64,000 nt of DNA from Castor canadensis (Eukaryota > Chordata > Mammalia > Rodentia > Castoridae), in contig NC_133399.1 of the NCBI RefSeq assembly GCF_047511655.1, positions 7,753,333 through 7,817,332 of the forward strand, in the 5' to 3' direction. This document shows, one piece after another, positions 57,475-64,000 of this stretch. The notes beneath the pieces are model-generated. The model searched no databases and was not told the DNA's origin. It was given only the letters and a program-made list of their open reading frames with translations. The position numbers and the translations under genes are program-made. Numbering within the stretch: position 1 is the first letter of the stretch; each line of letters starts with the position of its first letter.

Positions 57475-58336
57475 ATTAGTAGGTATAGGTAAGAACTTTC
57501 TCAATGAAACCCCAGCAGCACAGCAACTAAGAGATAGCATAGATAAATGGGACCTCATAAAACTAAAAAGCTTCTGTTCATCAAAAGAAATGGTCTCTAA
57601 ACTGAAGAGAACACCCACAGAGTGGGAGAAAATATTTGCCAACTATACAGCAGACAAAGGACTGATAACCAGAATATACAGGGAACTTAAAAAACTAAAT
57701 TCTCCCAAAACTAATGAACCAATAAAGAAATGGGCAGGTGAACTAAACAGAACTTTCTCAAAAGAAGAAAATCAAATGGCCAGAAAACACATGAAAAAAT
57801 GCTCACCATCTCTAGCAATAAAGGAAATGCAAATTAAAACCACACTAAGATTCCACCTCACCCCTGTTAGAATAGCCATCATCAGCAACACCACCAACAA
57901 CAGGTGTTGGCGAGGATGTGGGGAAAAAGGAACCCTCTTACACTGTTGGTGGGAATGTAGACTAGTACAACCACTCTGGAAAAAAATTTGGAGGCTACTT
58001 AAAAAGCTGGACATCGATCTACCATTTGATCCAGCAATACCACTCTTGGGGATATACCCAAAAGACTGTTATTCCAGAGGCACCTGCACATCCATGTTTA
58101 TTGCGGCACTATTCACAATAGCCAAGTTATGGAAACAGCCAAGATGCCCCAGCACTGACGAATGGATTAAGAAAATGTGGTATCTATACACAATGGAATT
58201 TTATGCAGCCATGAAGAAGAACGAAATGTTATCATTCGCTGGTAAATGGATGGAATTGGAGAACATCATTCTGAGTGAGGTTAGCCTGGCCCAAAAGACC
58301 AAAAATCGTATGTTCTCCCTCATATGTGGACATTAG
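57475..58336 (+). pseudogene. L1-D ORF2 C-terminal fragment, open frame
   Basis: This is an uninterrupted frame for about 286 residues of the ORF2 C-terminus up to TAG at 58334-58336, including [19 protein letters not shown]. It differs from L1-B at only a few residues (for example Ala for Ser in YTADKG, Ala for Thr in WAGELN, Asn for Ile in EENQMA). It has no endonuclease or RT domain, so it is an inert remnant. The open frame reflects youth, not selection. Confidence 0.9.
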
Positions 58337-58876
58337 ATCAAGGGCAAACACAACAAGGGGATTGGACTATGAGCACATGATAAAAGCGAGAGCACATAAG
58401 GGAGGGGTGAGGATAGGTAAGACACCTAAAAAATTAGCTAGCATTTGTTGCCCTTAATGCAGAGAAACTAAAGCAGATACCTTAAAGCAACTGAGGCCAA
58501 TAGGAAAAGGGGACCAGGAACTAGAGAAAAGGTTAGATTAAAAAGAATTAACCTAGAAGGTAACACCCACGCACAGGAAATCAATGTGAGTCAATGCCCT
58601 GTATAGCTATCCTTATCTCAACCAGCAAAACCCCTTGTTCCTTCCTATTATTGCTTATACTCTCTCTACAACAAAATTAGAGATAAGGGCAAAATAGTTT
58701 CTGCTGGGTATTGGGGGGGGAGCGGGAGGGGGTGGAGTGGGTGGTAAGGGAGGGGGTGGGGGCAGGGGGGAGAAATAAACCAAGCCTTGTATGCACATAT
58801 GAATAATAAAAGAAAAATGAAAAAATAAAAAAAAATAAAAAAATAAAAGACAAGCTCCTCCCTGGGGAAAAAAAAA
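57475..58876 (+). mobile_element. L1-D: young 5'-truncated LINE-1 with 3' transduction
   Basis: It starts in the C-terminal third of ORF2 (TTAGTAGGTATAGGTAAG) and is nearly identical to L1-B 31238-32580, including the 9-nt deletion near 58070. The TSD is AAAATTTCATGG plus TCT with one mismatch (57459-57474 and 58877-58892). After the L1 A-rich tail come 19 non-L1 bases (58849-58867, GACAAGCTCCTCCCTGGGG) and a second pure poly(A). That is the signature of a short 3' transduction from the source locus. Confidence 0.93.
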
Positions 58877-58892
58877 AAAATTTCATGGTTCT

Positions 58893-59157
58893 AAAGTGTA
58901 CTTTGAGCACACTGCTTTATTTTGTGAAGTGCTAATTATCTTAGATTTCTCCTGCAGTTTTGGTTCTCACCTTCAATGGTTTTGTCTTCTTATTTTTTCC
59001 TAAAATGATAACAGAAGAAAGTCAGTATGAAAGGTCTACTAGATTATAAACAGGTTACATTGCCTGGTACATTCCCCAAGTTTTCTTTCATTTTCTCCTT
59101 TGTTTCTGACTGTAGTGGGGATTAAACTCAGGGCCTATGGACTGCATGCAACAAAAA
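58893..59157. other. Spacer with a partial antisense SINE
   Basis: GTAGTGGGGATTAAACTCAGGGCC near 59115 is a reversed tRNA-like SINE tail. The rest is unassigned. Confidence 0.45.
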
Positions 59158-59870
59158 CTTGTCCACAACAGAGGGAATGGTCACCAAACTTAAGAGCCAG
59201 CTCACAGAATAGGAGGAAATCTTTGCCACATATACATCTGACAAGGGATTAAAAACCAGAATGTTCAGGGAGCTCCAAAAACTATTTTTCCATAGAATAC
59301 ATGACCCAGTGAAGAAATGGGCAATGAACTGAATAGAAATTTTTCAAGGGAAGAAGTACAAATTTCCAAAAATCACATGAACACATAGTCAACATCCCAG
59401 CACAAAAGGAATTGCTAATCAAAAATACGTTAAGATCCCACCTCACTCCTGTTAGAATGGCTATCATCAAACCACAAACAGGAAGAAATATTGAGGAGAA
59501 AAAAGGAATCCTCATATACTGTTGGTGGGAATGTGAATTAGTACAACCACTATGGACAGCAACATGGAGGCTCCTCAAAACACTAAGAACTGCTTTATGA
59601 TCCAGCAACACCACTCCAAGGCATAACCTGAAGGAATGTAAGTCAGGTTACAATAAAGACACGTGCACAGCCATGTTTATACCAGCACTATTCATAATAG
59701 CTGAGGTATGGGAACAGTACCGATGTCCCAAAACTGATGAATGCATTAAAAAAATGTGGAATTTATACATAATGGAATATTCAAACATAAAGAAAGTATA
59801 ATTTGCTGTACATAATACATAGATGGAACTTGTATCACAATCTGTTAATAAAGGGAACCATGAAAAAATT
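59158..59870 (+). mobile_element. Old LINE-1 fragment, ORF2 C-terminus, sense
   Basis: The order is GGGAATGGTCACCAAACTTAAG, GAAATGGGCAATGAACTG, then the TTAAGATCCCACCTCACTCC and ACTGTTGGTGGGAATGTGAA blocks. It matches ORF2 from the KEMVSKLKR region through the CWWEC region to the end. It has many stops and is clearly older than L1-B or L1-D. Confidence 0.85.
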
Positions 59871-59874
59871 AAAA

Positions 59875-60150
59875 AGAGGCAGGTGCTGTTTACCCATGAC
59901 TATAATCTAGCTACTTGAAAGATGGACACCGAGAGAATCATGGTTCAAAGCCAGACCTGGGAAGTAGTTCAGGAACCCCTATCTTGAAAATATCCAACAC
60001 ATTTTCACCTCCTTTTCACATTTTCACCTTTCATCAGGCCTTTGTAGGCCTGGTGAAGTCACTCAAGTGGTACAATACATGTTTAGCAGGCATGAGGCCC
60101 AGAGTTCACACCTATGTGCCAACAAAGAAAATTAACAATAATAAATAAAT
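59875..60150 (+). repeat. Dimeric SINE, sense, with (AATA)n tail
   Basis: GGCAGGTGCTGTTTACCCATGACTATAATC head, linker with a repeated CATTTTCACCT unit, then GCCTGGTGAAGTCACTCAAGTGGTACAATAC...GAGTTCACACC and an AATAAATAAATAAATAAG tail. Confidence 0.75.
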
Positions 60151-61384
60151 AAATAAGAAGCTAAGGACCAAACTTTAATGAGTACACAACACAGGAAATG
60201 CTGTCACTGCAAAGAAAGAAAAAAAATGCTTGAAAACTGAAATAAACAACTAACAACTTCAACTAAGAAGAGTGCTAAAACTAGGACCAGAATTTGATTT
60301 CTACTTGGTACAGCTCTACCTGTATAAACCACAATATCCACTTTTCTACCTCCACAACAAAATCACAGAACATAGAGAATCAGGAAGACATGGCTCATTA
60401 ATACACCATCTTTGAGAAACCTCAGACACTGAGCTACTAGACAAGGACTCCAAAACAAGTGCTCAAATGAGTATAGACAGAAAGAAAGAAGAAAGGAACC
60501 TAGAAAAGGATGTATGATTAAAATAACATCTAAAGATTAAAGGGGATCTCAGGACGACAAAACATTAAGGAGATGCATTATCCATTATTTCTGTCAGAGC
60601 CCTGAGGATCCAATCCTCTCTGCAAAATCCCACCCAGTCACCCCCATCGGTGTGCCCTACTAACACCCTAGGCGTAGCTCAACCCAGTCAAGTTGACAAC
60701 CAATGTGAACCACACAGTATGCTTCTCTTCAGCACAGAAGACCTGAAATGGGAAACCTACCAAACAACAGAGGTTTACTTAGCTGTGAAGGTTCAAGGGC
60801 ACAGCAATGACATCAGCGGGGCTCTTCTGGGTACTGCATGGCAGACAGCACCATGACAGCAGTGTGGGACAGAGAAAGCAGTCACATGGCCTGACAGGAA
60901 GGAGAAGGTCCAGTATTGTGACACCCCCTGCACACTAGTCTTTTCCTGTAAAAGGCCCCACCACCTTTCAGTGCCCCACCCTTGGCCCCAAATTCCTGAC
61001 ACCTGAACCCTTGGGGACATACTTAAAACCCACACAAATCATAGTAGTGTCTAAAGGTACACTTACGCAAGTAGAAGAAAGGATCCCTTAACATGAAAAC
61101 AAACCATTTGAAATTATACAGCTGGAGGGAAAAATAAGAGTCACAGTGAAAGCATGGATCACCCAAAGCACTGCCTTGCAAGAACTGTTAAAAGAAGGAA
61201 TCTTTACCCCCATTTCCTGCATGAGGAACAGGAAGTGTTTCTTCCTTTTTCTCATTTTCCCCCACTGAACAACTTCAGTATTGCTCTTATTACAGCTGAG
61301 AAAGAACTGTTAAAAAATCCCTCTTGAAAGGGAAATGATATAGGGGTGAACTGGGATCACATAAAGGAGAGAGTTAGGGCAGGA
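60151..61384. other. Unassigned, possible old LTR remnant
   Basis: No gene is supported. At about 60950-61050 the wording CCCCACCACCTTTCAGTGCC...CTTGGGGACATAC recalls the antisense end of MaLR LTRs, but this is weak. The 80-codon minus-strand frame (60793-61035) falls in the same block. Confidence 0.3.
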
Positions 61385-61612
61385 CTTCAAGCACAATCCC
61401 ACAACCCAGCAATCAGGAGGCAAAGGAGGATATTCCTTCAAGCTCAGGCTGAGCTACACAGCAAGACCCTCTCATTATATTTGTGGAAAAACATGAAAAA
61501 AGACAAACAACTGACTGGGCATATTGCTCACATGGTAGAGTGCCTGCCTAGCAAGCGTGAAGGCCAGAGTTAAAACACCTGTATTGCCAAAGGCAGAAAA
61601 AGAAAACCAAAA
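61385..61612 (+). repeat. Dimeric SINE (B1-like plus tRNA-like), sense
   Basis: CAGCAATCAGGAGGCAAAGGAGG...GAGCTACACAGCAAGACCCTCTC is the first monomer. CTGGGCATATTGCTCACATGGTAGAGTGCCTGCCTAGCAAGCGTG is a well-kept tRNA-like monomer. Confidence 0.8.
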
Positions 61613-61699
61613 GAAAGTAGAAAACAATTAGGAATTTTTTAGGTAACAATCCAGTTATATCAACAATCACATTAAATGTGAAAAAGCTAAAGAGAATAA

Positions 61700-62335
61700 T
61701 TAAAAGAGTGACTCCAGCTTTCACCCCTCTAGGGACTCACCTGAACCATCCAAGTCAGCACATAAGAGACAGCTGCATGCTCACCTGCACTGTGGTACTC
61801 ACAGTTCACAACAGCCCAACTATGGACTCAGACTAGGGGGCCATCAATGGATTGTTGGAATTAATAACTCTCTGGTGCTGAAAACAGACACACAAGGGAC
61901 AGAAAATCTTGACAAGGCAATATTCTCTTGATCAACAAGGTGCAAGCATGTGCTCACTGCTGCTAAGCAACATGCAAGCACAAAATGGCTGACAGTGGCT
62001 CCTCCTTACATCCCTGACACAGTTGTACCTGCCCCTCACCTGGGATTTGTCCAGGTCAAAGGTTCACATTCTTTCCCAATTGGCTAAAAGGCTTGGGGGA
62101 TGGGTCAGGGCATGCAGTTTGGCAGGCAATGGAATTGTACAGGAAGCAAGGACCCTTTAAACTTACCTAAGATGGTGACCTGAGAATTTTTAAGTAATCT
62201 AAGAAGGTAATAAATATTTTGATAGAAAAGATCATTTTTCTCACAGGATGAATGGATAAGGAGAATGTGGGGTGTACACACAGTAGAATCCTGTACACTA
62301 AAATAAAGCCTGAAAATCAAATGTGCTTCTCTGGC
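61700..62335 (+). mobile_element. Old LINE-1 fragment split by a solo LTR
   Basis: Left part: TGACTCCAGCTTTCACCCCT...GTTCACAACAGCCCAACTATGG, the end of ORF2. Right part: GGATGAATGGATAAGGAGAATGTGG...CACAGTAGAATCCTGTACAC, which continues in register after the LTR. It is heavily diverged. Confidence 0.75.
61853..62245 (-). mobile_element. Solo LTR, related to the ERV at 41-49 kb
   Basis: It begins TG and ends CA on either strand, 393 bp, with a perfect 4-bp duplication GGAT on both sides (61849-61852 and 62246-62249). On the minus strand it starts TGTGAGAAAAATGATC, like the LTRs at 41455 and 49666, and contains a block similar to their GGTCAAAGGTTCACATTCT region. A 4-bp duplication is the gammaretroviral pattern. 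It is a product of LTR-LTR recombination. Confidence 0.8.
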
Positions 62336-64000
62336 TCATTTAACCCAATTGTCAGTATTTCTGACTGTCCCTCACAGGTTATGTCAACTGCCACAAGTGA
62401 CATTCTGTCCAGAACAACCACCTGCAGGCAAAAGCAAACATCTGAAGATATGGAGTCCTGTCAACAGCAGTGATTAACAAAGTCCCATGTCACAAAGCTT
62501 TCTGTCCTGGGGAAGCACCAAGAGCAAGGAAACACCTGCCTGTGAACTCAGGGGAAATGCAATTTTGCAACATAAAATAAGGACACACTTTCCAAATTCC
62601 CACTTCTGCCTCAAAGGCATGACCTCGATTGATCAGCAGAAACAGATCTGTGCTAACCACTTTACCGAACTTTTTCTCCTCCCTCCAGGCCTCTCATCTC
62701 TGACCACTCCCAGCCTGAGCTACCCCAATCTAATGCCTCTTTCTCCTGAGACAGTGACCAGAGAGTAGAGGTTTCGTGTTGCTAAAAGTGTACCAGTACC
62801 AGTCAATGGGAGCAACCTAGAGGCATAGGTGATGGCGAATCCCCCAGGCGTGTGTCATGCCTCTGGGCTCTGCCTTCCCCTCCCTTACCTAAGATGTCAG
62901 GACACCTTTTTTGCCTCCTCCATGGTCTCACCACATCTCCTTTGTCTCTGTCTGCCTTCCCCTCCCTGGGCTTACTAGGACCCTGCCTCCCATGAAAAAC
63001 CTGTAGCATGGTACCTTATGACTTAAGTTATTCCAACTAGTTTGCCAGGCTTCTCAGTCTAAAGTAACTTTAAATCAGCTGCTACACGAAAGCGCTTACA
63101 AAAAAAAAACTACAGCTGCCATGCTAACGCTCTAACTCTGCCCCAACAAGGGCAGGAGGGAAAGCAAACAGGCATGCTCATGCACAGCGGGAACCCTGCC
63201 ATAGCTAAGAGAATCCGTAGGCCAATGCAACACACATCCTAGGCTGCCAGCTGTACATGGTGATGGCTGCGGCCCGCTGCCACTTGCCCTAGAATAAACA
63301 CATGCAGAGTGCACAGGAAGGGGGAAGGGGCAACAGGCTGCAATCAGGCCTAGGCAGTCAGGCTCGCTTATCCCAGGTGTGTGTGTAGGGCATCAATGCC
63401 TTGCGCACGTCCTGCTCCCACCCCCACCTCACACCTTGGGGCACCAGACACAGCCCTTGTAAGCCAATTGTTAGCTCAAGGTCATAGTCCCCAAAATAAC
63501 AAAATGGACATTACTATAATAAACTTCTCATTTAAAACGCTCTATACTTTTGGATTCAACATAACTTTTTCCCTCCAAAGATTAACACTAGTTGTCCCAT
63601 ACAGTACTGTTATTGGCCTGGGATGCCCTCTGAATGCCCTTCTCTAACTTTACACACGATTTATTCCTTTGTTAAAAGGTAGCTTTTATTAAAGTGGCTG
63701 CCTACTGTTAGCTAAAAGGCAGGATCCTAATGTTTTGTTCTTTCTAGATGGACCTGCCCCCTTCCAGTCTTCTGGCCTGTCTATTAAAATGTTAAAAGGA
63801 AATATTGGAAGCTTTATACTGAGGCCTGGCCTCAGTATGCCTTCGGTGACCAAGAGAAGTGGCCTTCACAGGGTTCCTTAAATTACAGTACCATACTCCA
63901 ATTAGACCTTTTCTGTAAAAAGGGAGGAAAAAATAAACTGAGGTCCCTTATACAAATTTTCTTTTATCTCCGAGAAACACCCAGATTGGCTCCACAATTG
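62336..64000. other. Unassigned right end of the window
   Basis: There is no supported gene. Frames such as 63381-63647 (88 codons) have no motif. A GC-rich part lies at 62860-63440. The AATAAAC-containing stretches near 63293 and 63932 could belong to an old LTR or transcript end that leaves the window, but nothing decisive is visible. Confidence 0.3.

Noticed and set aside
60138..60154. (AATA)n run as a CRISPR-like or functional array
   Set aside because: It is only the simple A-rich tail of a SINE. The window is mammalian and no spaced direct repeats occur.

Overview
This window is nuclear DNA from a placental mammal, very probably a rodent. The evidence is young L1 elements with mammalian-type ORF1 and ORF2, many dimeric SINEs that end in a tRNA-like monomer (the ...GTGGCTCAAGTGGTAGAGC...GAGTTCAAACCCC... 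type), 7SL/B1-like SINEs, MIR fragments, an olfactory receptor pseudogene, a C2H2 zinc-finger pseudogene and a gammaretrovirus-like endogenous retrovirus (ERV). The SINE type reminds me of castorimorph rodents (beaver, kangaroo rat), but that species guess is from memory and weak. I see no intact host protein-coding gene. Almost every long open frame belongs to a transposable element or its antisense shadow.

Layout. 1-13.3 kb: AT-rich DNA with old, badly decayed L1 in both orientations (sense 1325-4250; antisense 4786-6900), an antisense SINE, a MIR and long unassigned stretches. 13.37-14.3 kb: an OR7-like olfactory receptor pseudogene on the + strand. 14.4-18.0 kb: two decayed sense L1 pieces. 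18.0-21.6 kb: a SINE cluster. 21.79-22.01 kb: a 223-bp L1 insertion made only of 3' end. 22.69-40.08 kb: a three-element L1 nest. A full-length old L1 (A) carries a younger full-length L1 (B, 25557-32604) and a 5'-truncated L1 (C, 35085-38500). Each has its own target-site duplication (TSD).

41.08-49.67 kb: a defective class I ERV on the minus strand, with two LTRs, a tRNA-Gly-like primer site and decayed gag, pol and env. A second, unrelated LTR sits inside its pol gene. 50-54 kb: SINEs and unassigned sequence. 53.8-54.95 kb: the terminal zinc-finger exon of a dead ZNF gene on the minus strand, with its splice acceptor still readable. 55.95-57.13 kb: a chimeric retrocopy in which an L1 5'UTR is joined to a non-L1 polyadenylated 3' exon, flanked by an 11-bp TSD. 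57.47-58.88 kb: a young 5'-truncated L1 (D) with a short 3' transduction. 59-62.3 kb: older L1 pieces, SINEs and a solo LTR (61853-62245) with a GGAT duplication. 62.3-64 kb: unassigned.

The elements relate through retrotransposition. L1-B has an open ORF1 and an ORF2 broken by a single stop codon, with the endonuclease and reverse-transcriptase catalytic residues present. B and D share a 9-nt deletion that marks them as one young subfamily. L1 machinery of this kind explains the nested insertions, the SINEs and the chimeric retrocopy. The best candidate for something undescribed is that retrocopy (55947-57131), together with a stop-aligned antisense open frame found in three L1 5'UTRs.
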